Of a stretch of DNA of 29,201 nt, positions 19,191-29,201 are shown piece by piece; within the stretch, counting starts at the first letter, position 1, and each line of letters starts with the position of its first letter. The notes under the pieces are model-generated. The model worked only from the letters and a program-made list of their open reading frames with translations, had not been told where the DNA came from and searched no databases. The position numbers and the translations under genes were made by a program. The stretch is from positions 1-29,201 of the forward strand of contig BBXU01003026.1 in the NCBI GenBank assembly GCA_001598975.1. Direction: 5' to 3'. Source of the DNA: Parachlorella kessleri (lineage: Eukaryota > Chlorophyta > Trebouxiophyceae > Chlorellales > Chlorellaceae).

Positions 19191-20230
19191 CGACATTGGG
19201 AGTGCGAGTACCTAGCCTGTTTTCCTGGAATCATTACCATCCTTTCTTATGCAATTTGATGTCACATGGGGAAAGCGCCTGAATGTAAGAGCACAACCTC
19301 TGCATAGTACACAGGCTTGTGGACCTAAGCTTGCGGACCACAGCTCACACACAACCTTGACCAACCCTGCAGCGAAGGTATGGGCGGCTAAGCTATAACG
19401 AATATCAACGCGAAGCAGACATTTCATCATAGAGGCACCACAAATGGCATCTGGAAATGCAGGCAAGGTCAGCATAGGCCCCATGGGGGCTGTTACCCCC
19501 TCAAGCAGGCAGCGGTGCGAGAAGCGACTGTCAAGAAGAAGAGGCCTATATCCAATGCCTCATTTGTTTAGCAGAGACGGGCTGCAACCCTGGGACAGAA
19601 GCACATAGCAATTCCGTGAAACACACGCGAGAAAAGTGTCCTTGTACACTCTCCTGCCACCATCAACACAGCTTAAGAGGCTTGCTGCGGTGATGGGAGT
19701 GCAGGTGGTGAACGAAATGAAAATGCCTGGTCCATATGAAAGCAGCAGCTAAACTACACAAATTGCCAACAATAGCAGTTGTCGTGGTGCCGGGAACACA
19801 GGCTAACTTGAGGATAACAGAGACATGCTTGCAGGACTGGGTGGAAACGCAATCAAAACTCATGCTTGCTAGGCAGGACAGAAAAGCGCCGTCACCCAAA
19901 ATGAAGAGACAAGAAGAGCAGCTTGCAGGACAATTCCGACCAAGGGTACGTGTACACGGCCGCAGGGGCAATACGGAGCTGCCTCCCAAACAAGACTAGT
20001 ACCACAACAAGGTTCGTTTTTGTTCCACGTACATTGCAGCAGCCATCCTGGCCGCGGTTTTTTGATGGCCAGGGCCATCAGCCCTCCCACCACACGTCAG
20101 GGCAGCACACCATGCAGTCAGCCCTGCACCATGCTCACCAGCTGGCCCATAAACTTGTCTTCTCGCAAGCTAGGCTGGGTCACCTGCTGCTGTTGCTGCC
20201 GCTGCCGCTGCCTGCCTGCCTGCCCACCCC
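19191..20230. other. Intergenic region between convergent genes, with TGTAA signal
   Basis: This 1,040-bp region holds the 3' ends of the RRM gene (+) and the low-complexity orphan (-). TGTAA at 19284-19288 on the plus strand, about 94 nt past the RRM stop codon, is a good poly(A) candidate. No matching signal was seen for the minus-strand gene. No coding exon, RNA gene or mobile element is supported. Confidence 0.5.
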
Positions 20231-22929
20231 TCACTCCTCTCGCAGCGCCTCAGCCAGGGCCTCTTCAATCTCTACAGTGAAAGCCCTCCTGGGCACCCCA
20301 AGCCCACCACTGCCCGGCGTGTCCCGCTGGAACGCATTTGTGGCTGCCTGGCTGAGCCCAGCACCTGCACACGCGCACGCACATCTGGCACTGGTCAGGT
20401 CAAGGGAAAAACCTCGAGTAAGGCTGAGGTTTGTGGCAATATGTAGAGCCCCAAAGCATAACTGCATTGCCCCTGTCACCACAGTTCACTGTCACCTCTG
20501 TTCTGTTCGCACGACCAGCCACCCTATATAAAGATAAAGGTAAGGCCTATGTAACCCTTTCTCAGGGCAAGGCATGTCCACCGCAGGGCACTCTGACACC
20601 CAGAACCAAACCCACTATGACACCAGCGCAGCAAATAAGCAGCACCCTGTCTGCAGGTAGTGGCAGGCACACACCTCCTTCACACACCTCCAGGTCGCTC
20701 ACTAGCAGCACCTGCTGTGATCGCAGCAGCCCCAACACTTGGTGCTGCTACTGCTGACTGCCCGGTCTGCGCTGGCGGCACAGCCTGCTGACCATCTGCA
20801 GCGATGCTACCTCGCTCAGGCCCAGCGCCCACAGTTGCTTCCACCCTGCCTGGTACAGGGCTGCCGGCCGGCTGCCCTGGGTGCATGCCGCCGTCCTGCT
20901 GCCCGGCCTGCTGGTGTGATGGCAGCGGCGGCAGCCCCAGGCCTGCAGAGTCAAGCTGCTTCCCAGCAGCCGAAGCCGGCCGGCTGACCCTCACCCCACT
21001 GGCTTCGGGCGGCTGCCCTGCCTCGGCAGGCGCACCGCCGCCGTCAGCCGAGCTGAGGCCCATGCCTGGGAGGGTGAGCTGGCAGAAGTTGAGGTCCATG
21101 CTGGGCAGGGACAGCAGCTGAGAGAGCGACCAGGTCTTGGCGGGGGCCATGGCCAGCTGGGAAGGGTTGAGGGAGAGGGCTGCTGCCAGCTCCAGGGTGT
21201 TGGGGTAGCTGGACTCCCCCAGGAGCTGCTCCAGGGAGGGTTCCCGCATCAGATTCCCGGGGCGGGAGGATACCTCCCCATCCTCTGCCTGCCCTGCCCC
21301 GCCACCTGCTAAGGCCACATCTGCGCCGGGTTGTGCTGCTCCGGTCTGCACTGGGGGCGGCGACTGTGAGGCTGCCGCAGGTGCCAGCAGGTTGGGGGGC
21401 CAAGGCTCACTCGTCGCCGCAAGCGGGCCCCTGGCACGCTGGTTCTCCATCTGCTGCTGAAGCTGGGGCAGCTGCTGCAAATGTGGTGCATGGTAGGGAC
21501 TGGGCAGAAAGTCAGGCTCGACAATGACAGGCGGAGCTGTGCTCATCGGGGAGCTCGACATGCCGTCCAGGAGGGATGAGCTGATGGCACGCACTGCCCC
21601 CAGGGGCAGAGAGGCAGTTGCAGGTGCGCTAGCCTGCCAGGCCTGCCGTGCTCCAGCTAGTGCTGGCCCACCAGTTGCAAACATGTGCCCTGCTGCCAGC
21701 CCAGGGCTCTGCTGCACCAGTCGGGGCAGGACAAGACCTGGCTGCTGCGCCAGACCAGCTGCAGGGAGCGCCTGAATGAGAGTGTCCCCCATCATCACCG
21801 CCATGCCAGCAGGCAGCTGCAGCAGGACAGGGTCGCAGCTGAAGTGGTTATACGTAAACGCTCAGTTGCCACCAGCAATGAGTGCAACAGCGATCACTCA
21901 GGCGGGCAATCCTGCTCACGCCTCATGCCCCATGCTTCCAACCAATCAATGCAAGTACTACATCTTGCAATCCAATCCCTTCAAAACATCAACCCAACAA
22001 AAGATAAGCCGCAACCAGCCGCATGTAACAAACCAGCTACCCCCGCGCCCCGATAGATAATAGCCAGGAGGAAGCCCCTGCAAAGGCCTCCATTACATGC
22101 ACAAGTTGCCACGCAGCAACCCAGTACCTTGCAGGGACCCACCTGAATAACAGTAGGCGCCTGCATGCCTGCACCTCCCGTGCCTAAATACGGCCCAGCA
22201 GCCAAGCCCGCTCCTATTGCGGACCTAGGAGAGCTCGGTGCCGCAGCTGCTGCAGCAAACAGCTGGGCCGCAGCTGCCATGGGAGGCGAGGGGTTAGGTA
22301 CTGGCGCATCCCCAGCCGAGTTTTTGGACCCCTCGGCGTCGCCCTGCCTGATGGTTATAGCTGGCGGCGGCGCAAGGGTGATGGGAGTAGGCGCTATGCC
22401 TGGTGGCACTGTCCCGAAAGGGCCGCCGCCGGCTGCACCGCCGCTGGCGGGCGACAGGGGTGACCCGTCTTGTGCAAGTGCCTGTAGGGCCGAAGGGTAC
22501 AAGAGCGATTGGTGCACTGGACTGCCACACCAGGATGACAAGGCCCTGCCAGGACAAAAGCAGCAAGTGGCCCGTACTGGTGGCCAGAGGTGAGCGCAGG
22601 TGTGACACACCCAGCCACCCTCTACACCGTATCTCGCAGAACACGTTTTCTACGCCAGTACAAACTTCGAAAATGGGTTAGCAAAGCACTGAGCAAGCCA
22701 GCCATCCAGGACAGGCCGAGGATTGTACTCATGACGGATGTCACGAAGGCCAACCATGAAGCGCATTAACCCTCGAAGCCCCTGCCACCTGTCTGTGGCG
22801 TCTCTGGCTCCACACCTGCAGGGTTGTTGGTGTTGGCGGTTCGGTGGGCTGCTCCTTGGACGGGCGGGCTTTCACACCAGAGGCGCCTGGCGCCGCCTTT
22901 CTTTTCCTCGTTCTTGTGGGCTCCATCAT
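20231..22929 (-). CDS. Low-complexity orphan protein, possibly nuclear
   Basis: Proposed exons: 22929-22816, 22481-22143, 21816-20688 and 20364-20231 (TGA 20233-20231), giving 571 residues. The first starts MMEPTRTRKRKAAPG, a basic cluster like a nuclear localisation signal. The rest is rich in Ala, Pro, Gly and Gln. It has a few ordered-looking stretches (MREPSLEQLLGESSYPNTLE, then TWSLSQLLSLPSMDLNFCQL) and a helical end (RRAFTVEIEEALAEALREE). I do not recognise a family. The Leu-rich stretches in a disordered context would suit a transcriptional co-regulator, but that is guesswork. The last intron's donor (GGAG|GTGTGT) is weak, and an in-frame Met at 22968 could be the start instead. The long open frame with compatible phases supports a real gene. 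Confidence 0.55.
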
Positions 22930-23904
22930 ATCTGCTGTCGTAGTCCAAACGTGGAAGGGGAGCGCCATAACAAATACAAGATAGATATGCAGCGAAATCG
23001 ACGCCAGCTTGTCGTCTACCGGCAGCTTCACCTCCCTTTCGCAATGGGGGCTGGGCAGCTTGCGCCAAGGGGTACGTGGCATCGCTGCCGCTAGGGACTG
23101 AGGAAGCTGCGGATCTCCCTACGAACGCCCACTACTCACCCGTATCCAAGTAGTGTGGCAGTGATCACCTGGTGGTACGACGGGTGTCATTCGAAGCTCG
23201 GCTTGAGGGCGTCGAACTATTGCATATACACCAACCTTGGATACGAATATGCCAGAACTGCCTTGACCGGAATATCCGCAATTTAGTGAACCTGCCTCGG
23301 TTCCAGCTTCACCTGCTGTCCGAGTGGCCTCAGCTGGCCTAGGGCGATACCTACTGGATCAGAATGCAGGCAAGCCCCAGAGCTTGCTGCATGCAGCACA
23401 CCACCCCTACTTCCAACTAGATAGTTGACCCGCCAAACTGCTTTCTGACCTACACCTCTTCTCCGATAAAGGTGGAATGAGGAGTTTCGTTCACGTGCAT
23501 TCCACCTCCAACAGAAATATGCCTTTGAACTCAGGACGCATTGCACGTGACACCAAGGGGTCAGACAGCAGCTAGGCGGGTGCTAGCTGCGCCAGTGAGC
23601 AGAGCGGAGAGTAGGGAACAAAGCGACAAGCACGGATCCTCTGGATTTGCTGAGATGCAATGCCAACGGAGCGATGGGGAAATGTACCGAGGCCCTCTAC
23701 ATGTCTTATCAAAGCCCAGGGAGGCTGGTGACCAAATTCCTCCCTCAGTGCAAGCCCCGAGTGCAGCATCTGCTGCGCCTTGCAGCCGAGAGTTGCTGCC
23801 GCTACATATGTAACAGCCATGTCACCGTAGGGCAGCCACATAGAAACCACACGTGTGGCAACCTTCACAAGACACTCAAGAGAGCTGGCTGCAAGCTGGA
23901 GGTA
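22930..23904. other. Intergenic region, 975 bp
   Basis: This region lies between the low-complexity orphan and the LRR gene, both on the minus strand, so it contains the LRR 3' end and the orphan's promoter. A possible alternative start of the orphan lies at 22968. No other exon, clear TGTAA on the minus strand, or RNA gene was found. Confidence 0.45.
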
Positions 23905-25780
23905 TCAAGTAGTCCTGCGATCAAGTCCCTCGTCCAGGCCCTTGGAGTCCAGGAGCACCCCCGCCCCGATGGACTTGTCAAACTTTGACCGCCGGCGCTG
24001 CTCAAAGGCTGCATAGCCATCTGTCTCTTGAACAGCCTGCAAGCAAGAGCTTCTGGGGTAGCTGTATACACACTTGTGGTGCTTCAAGGGCAATCGACAC
24101 TTGTTGCACAAAGGACCTGCTTGCCCATACAACCACCACTTCGGGAGGGCTTGCGGATTTGGAGGGTCCTCCTCCGCCCGCCCGAGCTCATGCGCCACAT
24201 AAGACCTAAGATTGCAGGGCATGCTCCACACCTGCACGGTGATTGGGTTGCCATGGAGGGAGAGGGTCTGTAGGCTGGTGCACTCGGCCAGGACCCCAGG
24301 CGGGATGGCTTGGATGCGGTTCTTGTCAAGCTGGAGCGTCTTCAGCTGCTGCAGGCTGCTCAAGCTGGCGGGGACGGCCTGCAGGGCAGGAGAGGGGAAA
24401 GGGAGCCCCACTCACTCACTCGCCCATTTACTCACTTACTCGCTCATTTACTAACTCACTCGCTGTACAAAACCTTGCTTGCCACTGGTGCAGGCCAGCC
24501 AGCTCCATGCGACAGGGGGATGCGGTGCGAGTTGAGCGACCTGCCATGGAGCGCAGAACCTCGTTGTGCATACTCCCATTGGATACCCATGGGGTTAGAA
24601 GGGCATGGGCCTGACACCAAGCAGTGGGCTCGCGGCTCGCTCACCTGTAGGTAGTTATCGTTGGCAGTTAATTCCTCCAGTGCAGTGCAGCTGCCCAGCT
24701 CGGGCGGCAACGCCATGAGCTTGTTGGCTGAGACGTCCAGCTGCCGCAGCGTGCCGAGCTTGCCTAGTGTGGCTGGGAGGGCTGTGAGGCAGTTGCCTGC
24801 AGCTGACAGCCGCTCCAGCCTGGGTAGCTGGCCAAGGCTGTTGGGTAGTGCTGTCAGCTGGTTGGAGTCCACCATCAGCACCTGCACCATATGCATTGAT
24901 TAGGTGTTATATGGTCATGAGGCTTCACGTGCGGAGAAGACGGCACCCCATCGCCTGCATCCCATGTTGCCCCGGCCCGGGAGGCCTTACTAATACTAAA
25001 TGGTGCACGCACGCAAGGGAGACTACGTGCGGCAACATAGTAGACAAGTGGAGGAGCTCAGCTGGCCATGGGCCGCACCAAAGCAACACGAATTTCTGCA
25101 ATGCAGCTGGCCCCCCTCGTGCTGCTGTCTAACTCCCTGCTCTCATGGTACCTCCCATTCATGCCTTTCCAGCTAGACAGGTACAGGCGAAGGGGCGTGC
25201 AGTATGGGAACCATTCTCTAGTGTCAGCAACACCACCTTCGCTACCCCACAGCTCCTCAAATTCACACCCAGCTGGATCAGCACACCGCCACCAGCAAGT
25301 TGAGGGATGCCGTGCGCCCCACCTTTAGGTTCTGCAGGCTGCCCACGGCAGGTGGCAGGCTGGTGAGAGCATTCCTTGTGAGCAGCAGCCGCTGCAGCGC
25401 TGCAAATTGTGCCAAGTAGTCGGGGAGTCGCTCGGGGGTGATGCGGTTGTTTGTGGCGTCTAAAACCCGCACCGAGGAGGCTATCTCCCTCAGGGCCGGT
25501 GGAAACTCCTGCACCGCAATGATCAGCTTGCTATGGCAGCCGCGATCTTTGCACATACCTGAGAGGTCCCACATCTACCAAGGGTGACTAGCTGTAATGG
25601 GTCCTCCAGTGCTCACTGCACGACCTCCCTCCAGCCTGTACGGGCCCAGGGGCAGCTTGCCTTGGCTCCTGCGTCCCTCAGTGACACGACCCCTGTGGCT
25701 TCCCAATTGGCCAAGCGTTTGGTTTTGCCCCTCGCCAGGTCGTTCCTGGTATCGTCTTCTTTGCCGCAACAGTTTCCCAT
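23905..25780 (-). CDS. N-myristoylated leucine-rich repeat protein (plant LRRC57/PIRL-like)
   Basis: Five exons: 25780-25661, 25508-25323, 24881-24645, 24378-24232 and 24036-23905, all joined in phase 0, giving 273 residues. The start MGNCCGK is a classic signal for N-myristoylation (Gly2) with palmitoylation (Cys4, Cys5), so the protein should sit on membranes. Residues 23-34 (LANWEATGVVSL) precede about seven LRRs of the LxxLxLxxNxLxxLP type. The end, GYAAFEQRRRSKFDK followed by SKGLDEGLD, is a signature shared with Arabidopsis At5g07910 (262 residues), which aligns along its whole length with few gaps. Animal LRRC57 is the related family. The function is not established; a scaffold role is inferred from the LRRs. 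The first intron appears to be GC-AG. The third intron carries ACTC-type repeats. Confidence 0.92.
24411..24471 (+). repeat. Degenerate CACT/ACTC microsatellite in an LRR-gene intron
   Basis: Interrupted tetranucleotide units (cactcactcactcgc, then ctcacttactcgctc and ctaactcactcgct) fill about 60 bp of the intron at 24644-24379. Confidence 0.8.
25509..25660 (-). other. Probable GC-AG intron in the LRR gene
   Basis: The junction reads GCCAAG|GCAAGC at the donor and GTGCAG|GAG at the acceptor. With it the protein reads SLRDAGAK-EFPPALREI, which lines up without gaps with ALRDSKLK-TFPDEVIEM of the Arabidopsis homologue. No GT donor in this stretch keeps both the frame and the alignment. Confidence 0.8.
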
Positions 25781-26019
25781 GCTGAGGCCCAGCTAGCTTG
25801 TTGGTCAGCAGTGTTTGGTGTAATATGCTGATTGAGGAGGCAACTGAGAAGTTGCGATTGGAAGCCTAAGGGGCAAGCTTTGATTAAGAGTGATCGCACG
25901 CCAGCATGCTGCAGCATGGTGACCTGGGGGCGCCTTGCCCAGCTGGCAGCTCCCAGCCTCCAGAATTCATTGGGCAGGGTTTACACGGCACGCGCCATTG
26001 TCGCAGGTGCCCTTTCAAC
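25781..26019. promoter_or_regulatory. Short divergent promoter between LRR gene and small acidic gene
   Basis: Only 239 bp separate the two start codons, which face away from each other, so a shared bidirectional promoter is likely. A CAG at about 26003-26005 before the plus-strand ATG could be the acceptor of a 5' untranslated intron. No TATA box is assigned. Confidence 0.4.
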
Positions 26020-26763
26020 ATGGATCCCCGGCTGCCTATGTCTTCTGGGCCACAGGCCCCTGATAACCGGGCAGATGATGAAAGGGAGCTGCAAGACCTA
26101 AGAGATATGCTCAACGAGAAAGGCGATTCTACACTGGTGAGCTCCTTTGACAAACTCACACAGGACTCCTTGTGATCAGGTCGGCACAGGCTATGTGAGG
26201 TGTAGCCAGGCCCGCTAGCTGGACGGAGGGTTGGCAACTGGGGACTTGGGAGCTGGCACCTGCCTCCAACTTGCAGTAAAGGCCTTCGTATATGGTGAGC
26301 AAGCCTGGGGAAGTGTCACAAGGTGCCGCCTGGTGCAGACAAGCAAGCGGCAAGACTTCCAGGCCTCGCAGCCTGAAGCAGTCGCTGACAACGACCTCCA
26401 AGCTGAGCTGGATGCAGCCGCAGTGCCAAAGTAAGGCCACGTGGGCTTCTTGTTCTTGTAAGTCCCAAGATTGACACTATGCGTCTAGTGGAAGGGCCCT
26501 GCTCTCCTGTGGGCGGGTCAGTAGGTGTGCCGCCTTGGAAGCATCGACGAGCAGCTCAAGCCTGCTGCTGTTGTGCCTTGCCCAGGTTTGTGCAATATCT
26601 GCACTGTTTAAAGCACCTTGTACTCCCTGCTGACCCCCTCTCCACTAAATCGTAATAGAAGTTCCGTGTCCCGTTCAGGCCCAGTGAAGGCCGGCTGAAA
26701 GTGTCAGATGATGATGTTGGAGAGGTGGATGAAAAGAAGGCCAGCATAGGTTCAGTACATTGA
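26020..26763 (+). CDS. Small acidic protein, unknown family
   Basis: Three exons, 26020-26136, 26339-26430 and 26679-26763 (TGA 26761-26763), join in phases 0 and 2 to give 97 residues. The ATG has a good context (CAACATGG). The last intron has strong boundaries (AAA|GTAAGG ... TTCAG). The protein starts MDPRLPMSSGPQAPDN, has a charged helical part (DDERELQDLRDMLNEKG), a second one (NDLQAELDAAAVPK) and an acidic end (VSDDDVGEVDEKKASIGSVH). It has no signal peptide, membrane segment or motif I recognise. Support comes only from splice consensus, phase continuity and position between a divergent promoter and a TGTAA signal, so a missing exon or wrong acceptor is possible. Confidence 0.5.
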
Positions 26764-27601
26764 GTCTGCATGCCCCGCTTTTACCCCTTTCCTATGAAGC
26801 TGGCGGTATGATTGCAACGTATGCACTAGGAGGGCAAGGCAAACAGTACAGTGGTTCGTCCCGCTGCCTCACAACCCTGAGGACTTTGCTTCGATGGTGT
26901 GGCCTTGCTTTGCCTCGCTCTTCCTGCTAATCTCGCAGCCGGAGCAGTCATGTGCGCGCATAACCTGCTTGACGGCAGAACCCGTCACCTTCATGTTCTG
27001 AATATTTGTTTGTCCTCATGGAAGTTGGGTATCAATTATTTGTTCCCTCTCCCTCTGTTCTGCCTCTAATATTCCTGCTCACATTCGAAGTCCTGCTCGG
27101 GGCTTTGGAGAAAACAGAGCAGTTGGCTGTGTCTCCCTGGCCTTGCGGTATGCTCTCAGTGAGCCCTGCTCTTGTGTGTTCCAACGATTGTTGTACCTGC
27201 CCTGCTGATGGCCCTCCTTTTGCGCAATACTGTCTGTCACGGTTTGCTAGGAATGACGCCATATCTATTCATCCAGCGTTTAGAAGCAAGTCCAAGCTCG
27301 TCCCAACTTGGGCGTTGTACGCCGTCGGTGTAGGGTGACTGGTCAAGGCCTTGAGGGAGCCACTATCTCCTGGTAGATTGAGTGCAGCTTCTGTAAAATG
27401 AGATAAATGCGCTGCAAAACATGACAGATGTTCCAAGCATCCCTGTCTGGATTGCTGGCAAACTCATGAGCATGGGGTCAGCATGCTGCGCGTGCCGACT
27501 TTGGGCAGGATGGGAGAACCTCCCGTCTCCCCATTATTTGGAATTCCGCTGCCAGCTTTGTTTCTTATCATTGACGCCTCTTGGGTCCCTGTAGTGTCAC
27601 C
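26764..27601 (+). terminator. Long 3' UTR of the small acidic gene with TGTAA signal, then upstream region of the RING-CH gene
   Basis: The sequence after the stop codon is T-rich and without a convincing exon. TGTAA at 27392-27396 would give a 3' untranslated region of about 640 nt, a common length in green algae. The remaining 205 bp lead to the RING-CH start; a CCTGTAG just before it could be a 5' untranslated splice acceptor. Confidence 0.45.
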
Positions 27602-29036
27602 ATGACATCACCCTCGTCAGCAGAACTGGAAGAAGAGCATGTCCCTCTGACCTCAGTCCAGAAGGGCCAAGGCGACGGAGACAGCCCGAAAGCCGGCAGC
27701 AGCAGCAACCGCGTGACAGAGGTGCGTGCAGAGATGTCATACCTTCACTCCTAGGTTGGGTTATGACTCCAAAGGTTTGCAGGTCCTCAGCTTAATAAAG
27801 CGAAGACCCCCACTTTATCAAGCGCAGGGTGATGAGGAAGTTGCGGTGTGTCGCATCTGCCTGGAGGAGGATACTTGCAGTAACCTGGAGGCCCCATGCT
27901 CCTGCAGCGGCACCATGAAGGTGCGGCACAGCTGCTTCTCATGCTTCTCCCCCTGTCGTCAATTGCATAAACCACCCCCCAGGTACTCGTCGTCGTCGGA
28001 ACGCAGAAAGGGGTTGAGTGTGGGCGGCAACTCAGGCAGGCCTCCCCTCACTCACCCCACCCCTGCCTGCCTGCCTGCCTGTGCAGCACGCTCACCACAG
28101 CTGCCTGCAGCGGTGGTGCAACGAGAAAGGCGACCTCACCTGCGAGATCTGCAAGCAACCCTTTCGTGGCGACTTTGAGGAGCCGCCTCCCCCGCCCCCC
28201 CGCTCACAGCACGTGACGGTGTGGGGCCAGGAGTACCTGATTGTTGCCGACCCAGAGACAGGCACCATACGCGCTCACCGCCTGCAGGCCAGTGCCGTAT
28301 GAAGTCTGCACCCTTGCATCCGCGTCTGTGTGCATGTGGGGGCGCAGGCAGGGTACGGAGTAGCGTTGGTATGATGAGGCTGGGTTGCAGGGGGATGCAG
28401 GTGGGGTAGAGCTGAGGCCGGTAAGCGCTGTAGAGAAAGAGCGCTGGCCAATTAGCACAGAGGGTTGCGCACCACAGACGAACGAGGTGCTCACCTGCCA
28501 TCCCCGCTTCCGACTCGCAGGAGCTGTTTGATGAGGAGGATGCTGAGGAGGAGGCCACCCGCCTGCAGACCGGCACCGCCTGGTGGTTCACCGCCATACT
28601 CCTGGCGCTCTGCCTGCTGCTCGTGCGCCACCTGTTCTCGCTCGTCTCCTCGGCGGGTGTGCCCAGCGGCGGAGCCGGCACCGGTAAGCTTTGGTATCGG
28701 TGGGGTATCACCACCCACCCTCCACCGCGGCGTAGCCACATTGTTGTGGTCCTGCTGAGAGATTGTCTGCCTATCTTTTCTGCGCCGACCTGCCCATCAG
28801 TGTCAGGCGGAGGCACTCTCTTGGCCAAGACCTGCTGGCTTGCTCACTGCTGTGGTCCGTCAGTGGTGGTCTTTGAACCAGCGCGGGCAGTGCGTGCAGG
28901 CCACGCTCCCGGCGAGGGTGCCGGCGGCGGCGGCGGTGCTGGTGCCGGCGGGCAGGGGCAAGCCGCGCCGCACCACCATGGTGACGAGGCAGATTCGGCT
29001 TTTGAGGACCTCAGGTGTGTGCTGCAAGTCTTATGA
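27602..29036 (+). CDS. RING-CH (MARCH-type) membrane E3 ubiquitin ligase (3' end uncertain)
   Basis: Exons: 27602-27721, 27828-27920, 28087-28296, 28521-28683 and 28807-29036, giving 271 residues if read to TGA 29034-29036. The family transfers ubiquitin to membrane proteins from endomembranes. The C4HC3 RING-CH has its zinc ligands at Cys48, Cys51, Cys64, Cys66, His74, Cys77, Cys90 and Cys93 (CRICLEE ... CSCSGTMK-HAHHSCLQRWC ... CEIC); an intron splits it after Lys71. A Pro-rich stretch and WGQEYLIVADPETGTIR follow, then an acidic segment (ELFDEEDAEEEA) and a membrane span (WWFTAILLALCLLLVRHLF). This order matches plant RING-CH proteins of the DUF3675 type. The last exon is Gly/His-rich and unlike the family. 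GT at 29015 (CTCAG|GTGTGT) may be a donor to an exon near or past the right edge. Confidence 0.82.
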
Positions 29037-29201
29037 AGAGAGCTTGGGGACATACTGTGCCACAGCTCAGTAGCAGCATGTGCTGCTGGGTGTTGCCACG
29101 CATTAGGCTACTGCAAGGCGGGCCCATGCCTCCTGACCTCTGCCGCCGGGTTATCAAGCAGCCCGACAGTACCTTTCCCTGTCAAGCGGCCGCGCGCGCG
29201 C
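29037..29201. other. Right edge, ending in (GC)n
   Basis: These 165 bp are either the 3' end or an intron of the RING-CH gene. They finish in a short alternating GC run (29190-29201). No independent feature is seen. Confidence 0.4.

Noticed and set aside
22766..23068. Minus-strand frame of 100 codons around the start of the low-complexity orphan
   Set aside because: It has no compatible splice partner; the overlapping frame starting MMEPTRTRKRK joins the next exon in phase 0.
1..29201. Mobile elements, CRISPR arrays, tRNA or rRNA genes, bacterial-type promoters
   Set aside because: I found no terminal repeats flanking a transposase or reverse transcriptase, no regularly spaced repeats with spacers, and no recognisable tRNA box or rRNA segment. 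A tRNAscan-SE and RepeatMasker run would be decisive.

Overview
This is a stretch of nuclear DNA from a green alga, most likely a trebouxiophyte-type chlorophyte. The evidence is as follows. The genes are intron-rich, with short exons and introns of roughly 70-600 bp that start GTGAG/GTRNG and end in YTGCAG. Coding sequence is GC-rich with many (CAG)n runs. TGTAA poly(A)-type signals follow several stop codons. The gene content is green-lineage: a chlorophyll b reductase, plastid-targeted proteins, a plant-type PIRL-like LRR protein and a PHIP1-like RRM protein. There are no bacterial operons, insertion sequences, CRISPR arrays or recognisable tRNA/rRNA genes. All gene models below were built by hand from splice consensus, reading-phase continuity and family resemblance.

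Layout, left to right. (1) 16-2059 (+): the 3' part of a strawberry-notch (SBNO) homologue with an unusual tail that ends in a UBA domain. (2) 2611-3214 (-): a two-exon LYR-motif protein. (3) 3965-8082 (-): a 730-residue plastid-targeted protein whose charged helical middle is built from tandemly duplicated 96-bp phase-0 exons. (4) 8898-11681 (-): a NOL/NYC1-type chlorophyll b reductase in nine exons. (5) 12046-15085 (-): a 498-residue plant-type plastid membrane protein of unknown function. (6) 15920-19190 (+): a nucleolin/PHIP1-like protein with a Ser/acidic block and two RRMs; its first exon is uncertain. (7) 20231-22929 (-): a low-complexity orphan protein. (8) 23905-25780 (-): an N-myristoylated LRR protein. 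(9) 26020-26763 (+): a small acidic orphan. (10) 27602-29036 (+): a RING-CH (MARCH-type) membrane E3 ubiquitin ligase that may continue past the right edge.

The genes do not form one pathway, as expected for a eukaryotic chromosome. Three neighbours (3, 4, 5) are plastid-related and lie head-to-tail on the minus strand. Divergent pairs (5/6 and 8/9) share short intergenic regions that probably act as bidirectional promoters. The most unusual items are the exon-duplication gene (3), the SBNO tail carrying SUMO-, PIP-like and UBA elements (1), the NOL protein lacking the usual NNAG motif (4), and two introns that appear to use GC-AG boundaries (in genes 4 and 8).
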